The notes below the pieces were generated by a model that was not told the origin of the DNA, did no database searches, and was given only the letters and a program-made list of their open reading frames with translations. From Nitrosomonas sp. HPC101 (GTDB lineage Bacteria; Pseudomonadota; Gammaproteobacteria; Burkholderiales; Nitrosomonadaceae): DNA of 64,000 nucleotides. Positions within the stretch are counted from its first letter, which is position 1, and each line of letters begins with the position of its first letter. The stretch spans positions 26,565 to 90,564 of the forward strand of contig NZ_QRCC01000017.1 of the NCBI RefSeq assembly GCF_009833125.1. Direction: 5' to 3'. The position numbers and the translations under genes are program-made. Below, piece after piece: positions 9,695 through 19,722 of this stretch.

Positions 9695-10069
9695 TCAAAC
9701 CGAGAATGATGAGCCGCAGCCGCAGGTGCTGGCCGCAGAGGGATTTTTGATAACAAATTGTGCACCCTGGGCATTTTCCTGATAATCGATTTCTGCTCCC
9801 AGCAGGTATTGAATGCTCATTGAATCTACCAGGAGTCTGACGCCTTGCTTTTCTATTACAAAATCATCTTCATTGATAATTTCATCGAATGTGAAGCCGT
9901 ACTGGAATCCAGAGCAGCCCCCTCCACTGACGAAAACTCTTAGTTTGAGTGCCTGATTGGCTTCTTCTTCAATCAGTTTTTTTACCTTGCTGGCTGCTCC
10001 ATCGGTGAAAAATAATGGAGGCAGAACTGTATTTGCTTCTTCATGGGTTATCGTATTCATTTCGTTCAC
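9695..10069 (-). CDS. erpA: Iron-sulfur cluster insertion protein ErpA
   Basis: 124 aa A-type Fe-S carrier that delivers clusters to apoproteins. The three conserved cysteines are present: C52 ([10 protein letters not shown]) and C116/C118 (TCGCGSSF). An ATG four codons downstream of the annotated ATG is also possible. It lies convergent to anmK, a frequent betaproteobacterial arrangement. The isoprenoid gene ispD, part of a pathway that needs ErpA in E. coli, lies elsewhere in the window. Confidence 0.92.
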   Translation of the reverse strand: MNEMNTITHEEANTVLPPLFFTDGAASKVKKLIEEEANQALKLRVFVSGGGCSGFQYGFTFDEIINEDDFVIEKQGVRLLVDSMSIQYLLGAEIDYQENAQGAQFVIKNPSAASTCGCGSSFSV

Positions 10070-10251
10070 TTGTTGATATGACAGACTGTTTTAGTATCAA
10101 GCAATTACCGTTTCCTTGGTGATTTTGAAATTTTTCTTGTATCATCTTTAGCAGACAGTAGACCGGGCATTATGTTCACAGTGCAGATTATGAGTATGGT
10201 TTTGAGCTGCCACAGTGCTATGCTATAGTCGACTGTCCACGGCGATATCGG

Positions 10252-10641
10252 CTACACTGTTTTCTTTTGAATGAATTCAATCTTGTAACCATCCGGATCT
10301 TCTATGAAGGCAATCACAGTGGTTCCATGCTGCATCGGACCCGCTTCGCGCGTAACACGACCACCCAGATTGCGGACTTTCTCACAAGCTTCATAGGCAT
10401 TGTCTACTTCGATAGCGATATGTCCGAAACCTGTTCCAAGGTCATAATGATCAGTTTCCCAGTTATGCGTCAATTCCAGCACTGTACCTTCCGTTTCATT
10501 TTGATAGCCAACGAAAGCCAGAGTAAATTTTCCTTCCGGATAATCTTTACGGCGCAGAATCTGCATGCCAAGCACATCGGTATAAAACCGGATTGAGCGT
10601 TCCAGATCACCCACCCGCAGCATGGTATGAAGAATGCGCAT
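10252..10641 (-). CDS. gloA: Lactoylglutathione lyase (glyoxalase I)
   Basis: 129 aa, vicinal-oxygen-chelate fold. It converts the methylglyoxal-glutathione hemithioacetal to S-lactoylglutathione. All four metal ligands are at the E. coli GloA positions: H5, E56, H74 and E122. This residue match indicates the Ni/Co-type bacterial enzyme. Its start codon overlaps the rubredoxin stop by one base (TAATG), so the two are translated from one transcript. Confidence 0.95.
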   Translation of the reverse strand: MRILHTMLRVGDLERSIRFYTDVLGMQILRRKDYPEGKFTLAFVGYQNETEGTVLELTHNWETDHYDLGTGFGHIAIEVDNAYEACEKVRNLGGRVTREAGPMQHGTTVIAFIEDPDGYKIEFIQKKTV

Positions 10642-10829
10642 TATATTTTCACCATTTCAAAATCTTCTTTCCGTGCACCACATTCCGGACATGTCCAGTT
10701 CATGGGAACATCTTCCCAGCGAGTTCCGGCAGGGACACCATCCTGTGGCCATCCTTCTGCTTCGTCATAGATGAAGCCACAAATCATGCACATATAACGA
10801 TTGTAAACCTGATTGTCCTCTGTAGTCAT
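10641..10829 (-). CDS. Rubredoxin
   Basis: 62 aa iron protein with the four Fe-binding cysteines C14, C17, C47 and C50 (CMIC and CPEC). It has the usual rubredoxin core, including [13 protein letters not shown]. It is a small soluble electron carrier. A rubredoxin-reductase-like flavoprotein is encoded at 15941-17095. Rubredoxin next to thiD/hemL is a recurrent proteobacterial neighbourhood. It is the first gene of the minus-strand pair with gloA and divergent from thiD. Confidence 0.96.
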   Translation of the reverse strand: MTTEDNQVYNRYMCMICGFIYDEAEGWPQDGVPAGTRWEDVPMNWTCPECGARKEDFEMVKI

Positions 10830-10881
10830 AATAGATAAGTCGATCTGCTTAAGTTAAAATAACATTTTACGGTATTAATGC

Positions 10882-11724
10882 ATGTCACTACCACCTCCAA
10901 TTGTACTATCCTTTGCTGCCAGCGACCCGAGCGGGGGGGCTGGCATCCAGGCAGATATATTGACGCTTGCCGGAATGGGTTGTCATCCGCTCTCTGTACT
11001 TACAGCTGTAACCGTTCAGGATACAACCGGCGTTGAGGATATATTCGTAATGGATGCCGAATGGGTCATTGATCAGGCAAGAACCGTGTTACAAGACATG
11101 CCGGTACAGGTATTCAAAATCGGCATGCTGGGTAGTGTCGAAATTGTCGCTGCCATTGCTGAAGTGATATCGGACTATCCGGATATTCCATTGGTGCTTG
11201 ATCCCGTGCTGACTTCTGGTCGTGGTGACATATTTGCCAATGAAGAAGTCATTGCAGCTATGCGTGAGATGTTATTTCCTCAGGCAACGATTATTACTCC
11301 CAACAGTATTGAGGCCAGACGTATTGCGCTTGATCACGAGGACGAACCGGAAATTCTGGATCTGAAGCAAAGTGCAGATCAATTATTGCAATGGGGGTGC
11401 AGCTACGTGCTTATCAAGGGTGCACACGAAAATACGCCGCAGGTGGTCAATGTACTTTACGACGTCAACGGTATCGTCCGGTCCGATGCATGGCAACGTT
11501 TGCCTGGATCATTTCATGGTTCGGGGTGCACTTTGTCATCTGCAATAGCGGCTTCGCTTGCTCATGGTATGTCGATTGCGGACAGTGTTTACGAGGCACA
11601 GGAATTTACCTGGCATACGCTTAAGGCAGGCTTCCGTCCTGGAATGGGGCAATATATACCGGACAGGTTTTTTTGGATGGAAAGTGAAAACCCGGAAGAG
11701 GAAACCGGCAGTTCTGCCGATTGA
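10882..11724 (+). CDS. thiD: Hydroxymethylpyrimidine/phosphomethylpyrimidine kinase
   Basis: 280 aa ribokinase-fold enzyme that phosphorylates HMP and HMP-P in thiamine synthesis. N-terminal motif [13 protein letters not shown] and C-terminal [11 protein letters not shown] are the substrate and ATP site signatures. The start is ATG at 10882; the ATG at 10878 is out of frame. There is no THI-box (TPP riboswitch) in the short upstream spacer. It is probably co-transcribed with thiE, which begins just after its stop. Confidence 0.93.
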   Translation: MSLPPPIVLSFAASDPSGGAGIQADILTLAGMGCHPLSVLTAVTVQDTTGVEDIFVMDAEWVIDQARTVLQDMPVQVFKIGMLGSVEIVAAIAEVISDYPDIPLVLDPVLTSGRGDIFANEEVIAAMREMLFPQATIITPNSIEARRIALDHEDEPEILDLKQSADQLLQWGCSYVLIKGAHENTPQVVNVLYDVNGIVRSDAWQRLPGSFHGSGCTLSSAIAASLAHGMSIADSVYEAQEFTWHTLKAGFRPGMGQYIPDRFFWMESENPEEETGSSAD

Positions 11725-11728
11725 TTCT

Positions 11729-12352
11729 GTGAATCGGACCGGTGTGAGCGGTCTTTACGCAATTACACCCGATATTGAAGATACCGATCAATTGTGTGCA
11801 ATGGTTTATCACGTATTGGCAGGGGGTGTGAGCTGGCTCCAATATCGGAACAAAGTGGCCGATAGCCGGCTGCGATTTGTGCAAGCTACGAAGATTCATC
11901 TGCTCTGCAGGCAATTTCAGGTTCCTCTGATCGTTAATGATCACTTGGATCTGGCCGTGGAGATCGATGCAGAAGGCTTGCATGTAGGGGGGAGGGACAT
12001 TTCTCCAACCGTGGCCAGATGTCATCTGGGCCAGGATAAAATTATCGGGGTCTCCTGTTACAATCAGCTCGACCGTGCGATCGAAGCGGAAGAGGCAGGA
12101 GCAGATTATGTTGCGTTTGGCGCCTTTTATCCATCCATGACCAAAACGAATGCACATCAGGCACCGCTTGATTTGCTGACTGCTGCAAAAAAGAAATTGG
12201 GTATTCCTGTCGTGGCAATTGGCGGTATTGATCTGGATAATGCCAAGGTGATGATTGTCCGTGGATGTGACGCTGTGGCTGTCAGTCAGGCTTTGTTCGG
12301 TGCACGGGATATCCAGTCTGCCGCGCGGCATTTCTCAGAATTATTCAGTTGA
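11729..12352 (+). CDS. thiE: Thiamine-phosphate synthase
   Basis: About 207 aa. TIM-barrel enzyme joining HMP-PP and thiazole phosphate. Core motifs: GLYAITPD at the N-terminus, [22 protein letters not shown], and [11 protein letters not shown]. The frame is open far upstream inside thiD, but homology begins at [11 protein letters not shown] at 11729 gives a normal-length protein starting four bases after the thiD stop. GTG at 11744 and GTG at 11684 are alternatives. No well-spaced ribosome site decides between them, so the start is uncertain; the gene itself is not. Confidence 0.9.
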   Translation: MNRTGVSGLYAITPDIEDTDQLCAMVYHVLAGGVSWLQYRNKVADSRLRFVQATKIHLLCRQFQVPLIVNDHLDLAVEIDAEGLHVGGRDISPTVARCHLGQDKIIGVSCYNQLDRAIEAEEAGADYVAFGAFYPSMTKTNAHQAPLDLLTAAKKKLGIPVVAIGGIDLDNAKVMIVRGCDAVAVSQALFGARDIQSAARHFSELFS

Positions 12353-12388
12353 ATTAATAATTTCTCAATAATTTTTATAGATATTCCA

Positions 12389-13672
12389 ATGACGATCACT
12401 AATCAGCAACTATTCGAACGTTCCAGACAGTATATTCCGGGAGGGGTTAATTCACCTGTACGTGCTTTTAAGTCTGTAGGAGGCACGCCTGTTTTTTTTC
12501 AGCACGGGCAAGGTGCTTGTTTTTGGGATGTGGAAGGAAAATCCTATATTGACTATGTCGGATCATGGGGGCCATTGATTCTCGGGCACGCGCATCCCGA
12601 TGTCGTCAGAGTTGTTCAGGATGCGGCGAGCCGTGGTACTTCTTTTGGCGCCCCGACAGCAGCGGAACTGGAAATAGCTGAGTTACTGTGCCGTCTGCTG
12701 CCTTCTCTGGAGATGGTACGGCTGGTGAGCTCCGGTACCGAGGCGGGAATGAGTGCTATTCGGCTGGCACGTGGTTATACCGGCAGGAACCGAATCATCA
12801 AGTTTGAAGGCTGCTATCACGGACATGATGACGCGCTGCTGGTCAAAGCCGGCTCTGGCGCGCTGACTTTTGGTCATCCCAGTTCAGCGGGCGTTCCAGC
12901 CGAAACAGTAGAGCATACCTTGGTACTGGATTACAACGATGTGACTGGAGTGGAAGCAACCTTTAGCAATCTGGGCTCTGAAATTGCTGCCGTGATTGTC
13001 GAGCCGGTGGCTGGCAATATGAATCTGGTCAGGGCGGCGCCCCGGTTTCTGGAAACACTGCGCACGTTATGTACGAAGCATGGCAGCCTGCTGATCCTGG
13101 ATGAGGTGATGACCGGTTTTCGCGTTGGCCTGGAATGTGCCCAAGGATTGTATGGTATCACGCCGGATCTGACCATTCTGGGCAAGGTAATCGGCGGGGG
13201 ATTACCTATGGCCGCTTTTGGCGGCCGACGAGATGTCATGGAATGCCTTGCACCACTGGGGCCAGTGTACCAGGCAGGCACACTTTCCGGTAATCCGGTT
13301 GCTGTTGCCGCCGGACTGGAAACACTGCGTCAAATACAGACCCCCGGTTTTTTTGACAAACTATCAGCCATGACACGTAAACTAACAGATGGTCTGACTT
13401 CTGTTGCTACAAAAAATGAAGTGGCGTTCAGTGCACAGGCAGTGGGCGGGATGTTTGGCATTTATTTCAGAAAATCTCCACCGGAAAGTTTTACTGAGGT
13501 GATGGAGAGTGACCGTGATGCCTTCAATTGTTTTTTTCATGCCATGCTGAAAGAGGGAATCTATTTTGCACCCTCGGCTTTCGAAGCAGGTTTCGTTTCT
13601 GCAGCACACAGCGATATGGAAATTGATAAAACGCTGGAGGCGGCTGATCGGGTTTTCAGTCGGAAAGTGTAA
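12389..13672 (+). CDS. hemL: Glutamate-1-semialdehyde 2,1-aminomutase
   Basis: 427 aa PLP enzyme of the C5 haem pathway, making 5-aminolevulinate from glutamate-1-semialdehyde. The PLP lysine is K266 in [10 protein letters not shown]. The N-terminal [11 protein letters not shown] and the HAHPDV segment are family hallmarks. It is placed directly after thiD/thiE on the same strand (36-bp gap). Haem demand is high in ammonia oxidisers because hydroxylamine oxidoreductase and cytochromes are multihaem, but nothing here shows special regulation. Confidence 0.96.
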   Translation: MTITNQQLFERSRQYIPGGVNSPVRAFKSVGGTPVFFQHGQGACFWDVEGKSYIDYVGSWGPLILGHAHPDVVRVVQDAASRGTSFGAPTAAELEIAELLCRLLPSLEMVRLVSSGTEAGMSAIRLARGYTGRNRIIKFEGCYHGHDDALLVKAGSGALTFGHPSSAGVPAETVEHTLVLDYNDVTGVEATFSNLGSEIAAVIVEPVAGNMNLVRAAPRFLETLRTLCTKHGSLLILDEVMTGFRVGLECAQGLYGITPDLTILGKVIGGGLPMAAFGGRRDVMECLAPLGPVYQAGTLSGNPVAVAAGLETLRQIQTPGFFDKLSAMTRKLTDGLTSVATKNEVAFSAQAVGGMFGIYFRKSPPESFTEVMESDRDAFNCFFHAMLKEGIYFAPSAFEAGFVSAAHSDMEIDKTLEAADRVFSRKV

Positions 13673-13819
13673 AATATACAACGAAGCGTAATTTGCGACA
13701 TATAAACAAAAAAATTCAATTGGTCAGGTCGGGTGTCGTTGATATTTTTCCAACCGGATTGTTACGATTTATATAATCGTGACAGTATGTCATTTCTAAT
13801 AAAGAACAATTAACAAATT

Positions 13820-14596
13820 ATGGCTATTTGCTCTCCTTGTTTCCGGGAATTTATGGTGGCTTTGTTGTTAGGCGGTGTACTGTCAGGTTGTGCTACTGCG
13901 GACAATCGTTATGATCCATTGGAATCCATGAATCGTGCAGTATTCTCGTTTAATGAGCAACTTGATGAATTTGTAGCAGAGCCTGTTGCCAGAGGATATC
14001 AGCGATTTGTGCCATCGCCACTCAGAATGATCGTTGGTAACTTCTTCTCTAATCTTGATGATGTTGTCGTTGCTGCTAACGCTTTGTTGCAGCTGAAATT
14101 TATGGATGCAATGGCGAGTACGACACGTGTGGTAATTAATACAACCTTCGGAATGTTGGGCGCTATTGATCTGGCCAGTGATATCACTCAGGTAAGTGAT
14201 ATTGATATTAGTAAACGCAATGAAGATTTTGGTCAAACACTGGGTTTTTATGGTGTTGGTAGCGGACCATATCTTGTGTTGCCAGTACTGGGACCCAGCA
14301 CTGTAAGGGATGCAGTCGGGCTTGGTGTGGATAGTACCTTCATTCATCCCGCGCGCGCCATTTATACGGACTTTGATTTGTTGACAGTACGTTTCCCTGT
14401 TGCAACACTTGAGTTTATTGATAGACGTGAACAATTGCTGGGTCTTGATAAAACTCTGGAGGAGGCTTCGCTAGACAAATATGAGTTTGTACGCGATGCC
14501 TATTTACAAAGACGGAATAGCTTGATTCAGAGTAACGGTACCCCATCTGAGGAGGAATCAATAGACTTTGATGAGGAAATAATCCTTGATGATTAA
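13820..14596 (+). CDS. mlaA: Outer-membrane lipid-asymmetry lipoprotein MlaA (VacJ)
   Basis: 258 aa. Lipoprotein signal with lipobox LSGC, acylated at C24. The mature part begins with the VacJ pattern YDPLESMNRAVFSFNEQLDEF and includes the conserved segments FFSNLDDV and GPYLVLPVLGPSTVRDAVG. MlaA removes mislocalised phospholipids from the outer leaflet and hands them to MlaC. The other mla genes are not in the window, so it stands alone here. An in-frame ATG at 13853 would give a shorter signal without a basic N-region; 13820 is preferred. A -10-like TATAAT lies at 13772-13777. Confidence 0.93.
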   Translation: MAICSPCFREFMVALLLGGVLSGCATADNRYDPLESMNRAVFSFNEQLDEFVAEPVARGYQRFVPSPLRMIVGNFFSNLDDVVVAANALLQLKFMDAMASTTRVVINTTFGMLGAIDLASDITQVSDIDISKRNEDFGQTLGFYGVGSGPYLVLPVLGPSTVRDAVGLGVDSTFIHPARAIYTDFDLLTVRFPVATLEFIDRREQLLGLDKTLEEASLDKYEFVRDAYLQRRNSLIQSNGTPSEEESIDFDEEIILDD

Positions 14597-14657
14597 TCCT
14601 GAAAATCCGATCTGGCGCCCCAAGTGTGTATCCCGATTGTGGTTTCTGGATTGATTT

Positions 14658-14698
14658 AATTGGAGCTGATGGGATCCTTGCTTGCACCAGCTCCAATT
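14658..14698. terminator. Bidirectional terminator-like hairpin between mlaA and htpX
   Basis: An 11-bp perfect stem AATTGGAGCTG (14658-14668) pairs with CAGCTCCAATT (14688-14698) around a 19-base loop. It lies between the convergent mlaA (stop 14596) and htpX (stop 14705). The AT-rich flanks could supply a weak U-tract on both strands. Confidence 0.6.
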
Positions 14699-14704
14699 GA
14701 TTTA

Positions 14705-15583
14705 TCAGGCAGATTGTAATGCCTGGATGCGCTCTTCCAGAGGTGGGTGTGACATGAACAAACGTCCGATCTGGCTTTTTTGACCTGAGATTCCAAACGC
14801 AGCCATCTTGTCTGGTAAATGAGATGGCTCGTACTCTTGTTGTAATCGTTGTAGTGCGGCAATCATTTTATTTTTCCCGGAAATTTGTGCGCTCCCTGCA
14901 TCCGCACGGAATTCACGCTGCCGACTGAACCACATCACGATAATCGTGGCGAGTATACCCAGCACCAGTTGCGCAATAAGGCTGGTAATGAAATAGGCAG
15001 GTCCATGTCCTTCTTCCGTTCTGAAGACGACGCGATCAATCATGTGGCCGATGATACGAGAAAGGAAAATCACAAATGTATTCACCACACCCTGAATTAA
15101 TGCCAGCGTTACCATGTCGCCATTGGCAATATGGCTGACTTCATGAGCCAACACTGCTTCAGCCTCATCACGATTCATTTTTTGCAGCAACCCTGAGCTG
15201 ACTGCTACCAACGCATTGTTTCGGTTCATTCCGGTTGCGAATGCATTAATATCAGGTGAATCGTAAATGGCTACCTCAGGCATGCCCACACCAGCTGTTT
15301 TAGCTTGTCGGCGAACAGTTTCCATTAACCAGCCTTCGGTGGAGTTTGAAGGAATCTCAATGACCACGGCGCCAGTCATGTGCTTTGCGCTCCACTTGGA
15401 CATGACGAGCGAAATGAGCGAACCACCAAAGCCTATAACTGCCGATAAAACCAGTAATGCATTAAAATTCAATCCACTGCCTTCGGTGTCCAGTATGCGA
15501 TCAACACCAAGCAGACGCAGGGTTACGCTCAACATTACCACTATGGCAAGGTTCGTTACAATAAAAAGAAAAATCCGTTTCAT
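14705..15583 (-). CDS. htpX: Membrane zinc protease HtpX
   Basis: 292 aa M48 family protease for quality control of inner-membrane proteins. Two N-terminal membrane segments (about residues 4-25 and 40-60), the active site H147-E148-xx-H151 in [12 protein letters not shown], and further hydrophobic segments near residues 160-220 are visible. The ribosome site is a repeated purine tract (GAAGGAGGAGGAGG) directly before ATG. Upstream, GAACGA-N15-TCATA at 15624-15649 resembles the sigma-E-like promoter of amoC3, in keeping with envelope-stress control of this family. Confidence 0.95.
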   Translation of the reverse strand: MKRIFLFIVTNLAIVVMLSVTLRLLGVDRILDTEGSGLNFNALLVLSAVIGFGGSLISLVMSKWSAKHMTGAVVIEIPSNSTEGWLMETVRRQAKTAGVGMPEVAIYDSPDINAFATGMNRNNALVAVSSGLLQKMNRDEAEAVLAHEVSHIANGDMVTLALIQGVVNTFVIFLSRIIGHMIDRVVFRTEEGHGPAYFITSLIAQLVLGILATIIVMWFSRQREFRADAGSAQISGKNKMIAALQRLQQEYEPSHLPDKMAAFGISGQKSQIGRLFMSHPPLEERIQALQSA

Positions 15584-15940
15584 CCTCCTCCTCCTTCAGG
15601 ATTAATTAATACGCGTATCCAATTATGAATGTAATTAGGAATATCGTTCAAAGCAAACGGGCAGTATATAGTGACATATTTTCTAGGATTAAGTATCGGG
15701 ATAAGGCATTTTTACCAGTCCGTTGGAAAACGCAACGAGAATAATCATTTGCGAGTGAACTTTGCAGCATATGTCGCTGGAGTTTTTCGGGTTGAGGTAC
15801 AATAAAAACCTGAAAATCAGGTTGATTGCCGTGTGGCTGAGAGTTTCCGAAACGATGGAAGATCCATAATAAATTTGACGAGTTGCTGATTTGAATAAAA
15901 AGGGAAGAAAATTGATCGTAGTCAAACAGGGTATATCAAT
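15584..15940. other. Divergent promoter region of htpX and the flavoprotein gene
   Basis: 357 bp without a gene. On the minus side lies the candidate sigma-E-like htpX promoter (15624-15649). On the plus side TACAAT at 15798-15803 could be a -10 element, followed at once by the hairpin AACCTG-AAAAT-CAGGTT (15807-15823). GGCTGAGA near 15834 recalls a THI-box core, but the rest of a TPP riboswitch is absent. Confidence 0.4.
15624..15649 (-). promoter_or_regulatory. Possible sigma-E-type promoter of htpX
   Basis: On the minus strand: -35 GAACGA (15644-15649), 15-base spacer, -10 TCATA (15624-15628). The sigma-E pattern is GGAACTT-N15/16-TC. The transcript would start about 35 bases before the htpX ATG. 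It is a partial match only. Confidence 0.35.
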
Positions 15941-17095
15941 ATGAATCAAGCGTCTGTCATCGTTGTGGGAAGCGGACTGGCGGGTTATACAGTTGCACGT
16001 GAGCTGCGGAGGCTGGATTCTACTGTGACAATTACACTCTTGTCTGCTGACCATGGTGGGTTTTATTCAAAACCTATGCTGTCTAATGCTTTGGCAACAG
16101 GCAAAACACCTGATTCAATTTTAAGTGCAAGCACTGACCAGATGTCTGGACAGTTAGGCATTACGGTGCAACCTTATACGCGTGTCGATGCAATTGATGC
16201 TACTGCGCACAGTGTTTATTTCGGGAATGGTACACAGCTGGTCTACAGTCAGCTTGTATTGGCGCTGGGAGCCGATCCGGTTCGTTTATCTATACCTGGA
16301 GACGGTGCGGATGAAATATTATCCATTAATGATCTGGATGATTACCGGAAGTTTCGGGAAAACCTGAAAAATGTGCGTCATGTCGCTATACTGGGTGCCG
16401 GCCTGATTGGTTGCGAGTTTGCCAACGATCTTGTGGCAAAAGGTTATCAGGTAAGTATTTTTGATGTAAGTCCACAACCGCTGGGGCGGCTGCTTCCTCC
16501 TGAGGCCGGGCAATTTTTCCGAGAAAAACTGGCTGCCGCAGGCGTTAATTTTCTGCTCGATACTACTGTCGAAAAAATAAACAAGGAAAATGGGCGCTAC
16601 CACTTACATTATAAAAAAGGTGGCGTTGTTCAGGCTGATATGGTGTTGTCTGCCATTGGCTTGAAACCACGTACCAGTCTGGCTGTGGCAGCAGGAATTC
16701 AGATAAATCGAGGGATTGCGGTTGACCGTTACTTACAGACCAGCATTCAGAATATCTATGCTCTGGGGGATTGTGCAGAAGTGGCGGGCAAGGTGTTACC
16801 TTTTATTCTACCAATTTCGCATGCTGGCCGAGCCCTGGCTGCAACAATTGCCGGTAACCGGACATTACTGCGCTACCCGGCGATGCCAGTAATGGTTAAG
16901 ACACCTGCTTGTCCGGCAGTTGTCTCACCTCCAGATCCCGAAGCAGAAGGTGAGTGGAAAATCGAAATTGTTGAGAATGGTATGAAAGCTTTGTATCAGG
17001 ATCAAGCCGGCAATTTGCACGGTTTTGCCTTGCTGGGAACAGCAACCAGTGAACGTAATGCTCTGTCTGCCCTTCTACCCCCGATATTGGCCTAG
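15941..17095 (+). CDS. FAD/NAD(P)-dependent oxidoreductase, rubredoxin-reductase-like
   Basis: 384 aa pyridine-nucleotide-disulfide-oxidoreductase fold without the redox disulfide. FAD-binding GSGLAGYTVARELRR is at residues 10-24. The NAD(P)-binding GAGLIGCEFANDL is near residue 153, and the second FAD motif is IYALGDCAEV near residue 273. The short C-terminal region resembles Acinetobacter/Pseudomonas rubredoxin-NAD+ reductases. With rubredoxin encoded 5 kb away, reduction of rubredoxin by NADH is the likely role. Other small flavoprotein reductases (for example nitrite reductase-associated) cannot be excluded. Monocistronic, or with the downstream yciI-like gene. Confidence 0.82.
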   Translation: MNQASVIVVGSGLAGYTVARELRRLDSTVTITLLSADHGGFYSKPMLSNALATGKTPDSILSASTDQMSGQLGITVQPYTRVDAIDATAHSVYFGNGTQLVYSQLVLALGADPVRLSIPGDGADEILSINDLDDYRKFRENLKNVRHVAILGAGLIGCEFANDLVAKGYQVSIFDVSPQPLGRLLPPEAGQFFREKLAAAGVNFLLDTTVEKINKENGRYHLHYKKGGVVQADMVLSAIGLKPRTSLAVAAGIQINRGIAVDRYLQTSIQNIYALGDCAEVAGKVLPFILPISHAGRALAATIAGNRTLLRYPAMPVMVKTPACPAVVSPPDPEAEGEWKIEIVENGMKALYQDQAGNLHGFALLGTATSERNALSALLPPILA

Positions 17096-17200
17096 AACGG
17101 GTTTCTGGAAAATGTTGGTTGTAGTAATACCCATAGGAAATGATATTCAGGTTTGTCATAAAGAACTGTGTGAGATTTGTACTGACTAATAGAAAATAAC

Positions 17201-17503
17201 ATGCTCTATTTGATATATGGTGAAGATGCTCCTGATAGCTTGGCGCAACGAACAGTTAACCGGCCTGCGCATTTGGCACGAATCCGGGAATTGCAGGACC
17301 AGGGAAGGTTACTATTAGCGGGACCGTGCCCGGCAATTGATAGTGCCGACCCTGGAGTAGCGGGTTTTACCGGGAGCCTGATAGTCGCGGAGTTTGCATC
17401 GCTAGAGGTTGCTCGGGAATGGGCAGATGCTGATCCATATCTGGTAGCGGGTGTTTATGCAAAGGTAACTGTAAAGCCGTTCAGGAAAGTTTTGCCCGAA
17501 TGA
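17201..17503 (+). CDS. YciI family protein
   Basis: 100 aa ferredoxin-like alpha+beta domain. The N-terminal [10 protein letters not shown] and the segment [24 protein letters not shown], followed by [23 protein letters not shown], are characteristic. The family is related to muconolactone isomerase and Dyp-type dimers, with a conserved His/Asp pair, but the cellular reaction is unknown. In many proteobacteria YciI lies next to a septation gene (yciB/ispZ). Here it precedes a peptidyl-prolyl isomerase gene, an association also seen in betaproteobacteria. Confidence 0.85.
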   Translation: MLYLIYGEDAPDSLAQRTVNRPAHLARIRELQDQGRLLLAGPCPAIDSADPGVAGFTGSLIVAEFASLEVAREWADADPYLVAGVYAKVTVKPFRKVLPE

Positions 17504-17682
17504 GCCAGTACTAGACAGAGATTCTCCAGTTTATTCGGCCTTGAATGTTCTAAAAGAAATCCACAGGAAAACCTGTTTGTTTATAAGAAACACCTACCTG
17601 TGTTTTGTTAGAATGCATGCTTTCCAGATTATCCAGGTAAAATTTGTCAATTGTTTTACTATTTATATTTAAAGGAAATTTT

Positions 17683-18477
17683 ATGCGCTTAGTCAAGTTT
17701 TTCTGTGTGCCACTTGCTGTTCTGGGATTTGCATGTGTTACACCCTTGAGTGCCCAGAGTGGTGGTACAGTCGCTAAAGTCAATGGTATAGCGATTCCAC
17801 AAGCACGCCTCGATCTGGTAGTCAAGGCGGCAGCGGCGCAGGGTCAACCCGATTCAGCTGAAATGAGAAATGCCCTTCGAGAAAATCTCATTACTGAAGA
17901 AATACTGACACAGGAAGCAATAAAAAAGAAACTTGATCGTAATCCGGATGTTGTTACGCAGATTGATCTTGCACGTCAGGGGATATTGATCAGGGCATAC
18001 CAGACTGATTTTATGAAAAATAATCCAGTGAGCGATAGTGAGTTGCGCAAGGAATATGAATCCGTGAAATCACAAATGGGTGATAAGGAATACAAAGCGC
18101 GGCATATTCTAGTGGAAACAGAGCAGGAAGCTAAGGATCTGATTGTTTCACTGAGAAAAGGGGGAGCTTTTGAGAAACTGGCAGACGAACGTTCCATTGA
18201 TACCGGTAGCAAGAGTAATGGTGGAGAGCTGGGCTGGAGCTCAGCGGCAGTTTACGTTAAACCTTTTGCTGATGCGTTGACTAAACTGAAAAAAGGCGAA
18301 ACAACCAATCAGCCAATACAAACTCCTTTTGGCTGGCATGTAATCCGTCTGGATGATATGCGTACAGCTGTTCCACCTTCCTTTGATGAGGTAAAACAAA
18401 ATATGCAACAACGAGTATTGCAGCGCAAATTTGCCGCTGTGGTTGAATTGTTACGTAAAAATGCTAAAGTTGAATAA
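17683..18477 (+). CDS. Secreted parvulin-type peptidyl-prolyl isomerase
   Basis: 264 aa from ATG at 17683, chosen because AAGGA lies six bases upstream and the protein then begins with a clear signal peptide (MRLVKFFC...PLSAQS). A longer TTG frame from 17644 has no ribosome site. A SurA-like N-terminal chaperone region (about residues 25-125) precedes one PpiC rotamase domain at about 130-225 (KARHILVETEQEAKDL, GGELGW, PFGWHVIRLDD). It probably helps fold periplasmic or outer-membrane proteins. SurA itself is longer with two parvulin domains, so this is a PpiC/PrsA-like relative. Confidence 0.88.
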   Translation: MRLVKFFCVPLAVLGFACVTPLSAQSGGTVAKVNGIAIPQARLDLVVKAAAAQGQPDSAEMRNALRENLITEEILTQEAIKKKLDRNPDVVTQIDLARQGILIRAYQTDFMKNNPVSDSELRKEYESVKSQMGDKEYKARHILVETEQEAKDLIVSLRKGGAFEKLADERSIDTGSKSNGGELGWSSAAVYVKPFADALTKLKKGETTNQPIQTPFGWHVIRLDDMRTAVPPSFDEVKQNMQQRVLQRKFAAVVELLRKNAKVE

Positions 18478-18507
18478 TCAGGTGGCAATAAAGAATTTCG
18501 GTTATCA

Positions 18508-19596
18508 TCAGGTGTAAATATAGATAGACGGGACTCTGGAAGAGCGTGCCGTCAAAAGCTCATAACTGATAGTCTGTGCTGATTTTGCAATTTCTTCTAC
18601 CGGTAATCCTTCACCCCAGAGGGTTACCGGGCTTCCTACTCCGACTCCACCAATCCCGCTCAGGTCAATAGTAAGCATATCCATTGAAATACACCCAATC
18701 AGTCGTGTGCGTTGACCATTCACCAGTACAGGGGTTCCAGTAGGTGCGTGACGAGGATACCCATCTGCGTAACCAGCCGCAACAACTCCGATACGCATGG
18801 GTTGATCTGCGATAAACTGTCCTCCATATCCTACTCTGTCTGATGGGTCAAGTTGTTGCACAGCGATAATCTCGCTGGTGAGTGTCATGACGGGCCGTAA
18901 TCCGAGCTCAATGCCCGTTTTATCTGGCAGAGGTGATGCGCCGTAGAGGATTATACCAGGGCGTACCCAGTCCGCATGTGTTCCGGGATAGCGTAAAATT
19001 GCAGCAGAATTGGCCAGTGTTTGGGGCAGGTTGTTTTCTCTTTTAGCATACAGTGGTGCAAACAGATCCAGTTGCTGATTAACTTGATCTGTTTGCCGCG
19101 CATCATCCGCACAGGAAAAATGTGTCATCAATGTGGTATTGGCATCTGAACACCATTGTTTGATCCGATTCAGTACATAATTTCCCTCTTCAGATTTGAA
19201 ACCAAGACGATTCATGCCGGTATTGATCTTGATAAAAAGATCCGGTTTTCCTGTTTTTTTATGCGCCAGTAACAGTGATAGCTGCTCATGGCTGTGAATA
19301 ACCGTACTTAATCGATAGTGATCTATCATCCCAAGTTCTTCTGCCGAGAAAAATCCTTCCAGAAGAAGAACAGGTTGTTTGAATCCAGCCTCTCTTAACT
19401 GGATCGCTGCTTCCAGTTCAAGTACCGCAAATCCGTCCACTGTATTTAATGCCTGTGCGGTACGGAGCAGGCCATGGCCATAGGCATCAGCTTTGACAAC
19501 AGCCATGATGCGAGCCTGATGAGTATGGTTGCGGACAACAGAGAGGTTGTGCTGTAACGCAGTACAGTCTATGAGAGCTCGAATCGGGCGGTACAT
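18508..19596 (-). CDS. alr: Alanine racemase
   Basis: 362 aa fold-type III PLP enzyme supplying D-alanine for peptidoglycan. The PLP lysine is K35 in AVVKADAYGHG, and the catalytic tyrosine is in DRVGYGGQF near residue 258. C-terminal beta-domain motifs (GCISMDMLTIDL, VTLWG) are present. It is convergent with the parvulin gene (30-bp gap). Confidence 0.95.
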   Translation of the reverse strand: MYRPIRALIDCTALQHNLSVVRNHTHQARIMAVVKADAYGHGLLRTAQALNTVDGFAVLELEAAIQLREAGFKQPVLLLEGFFSAEELGMIDHYRLSTVIHSHEQLSLLLAHKKTGKPDLFIKINTGMNRLGFKSEEGNYVLNRIKQWCSDANTTLMTHFSCADDARQTDQVNQQLDLFAPLYAKRENNLPQTLANSAAILRYPGTHADWVRPGIILYGASPLPDKTGIELGLRPVMTLTSEIIAVQQLDPSDRVGYGGQFIADQPMRIGVVAAGYADGYPRHAPTGTPVLVNGQRTRLIGCISMDMLTIDLSGIGGVGVGSPVTLWGEGLPVEEIAKSAQTISYELLTARSSRVPSIYIYT

Positions 19597-19722
19597 TTCT
19601 ACGATCAGGGGTGTCGAAAGAGGATTAATTATTCACAGAAGCATGGTCTTGGAAATCGCAATGAACAACCTGCTGACATGATCACCTTTCTCCCTGATAT
19701 TTCGTGAAAACCGAAGGAGGGG

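Noticed and set aside
15831..15850. Possible TPP riboswitch (GGCTGAGA) upstream of the flavoprotein gene
   Set aside because: Only the short core word is present. The second conserved arm and the ACCTGATCTGG-type element are missing, and the downstream gene is not a thiamine gene.
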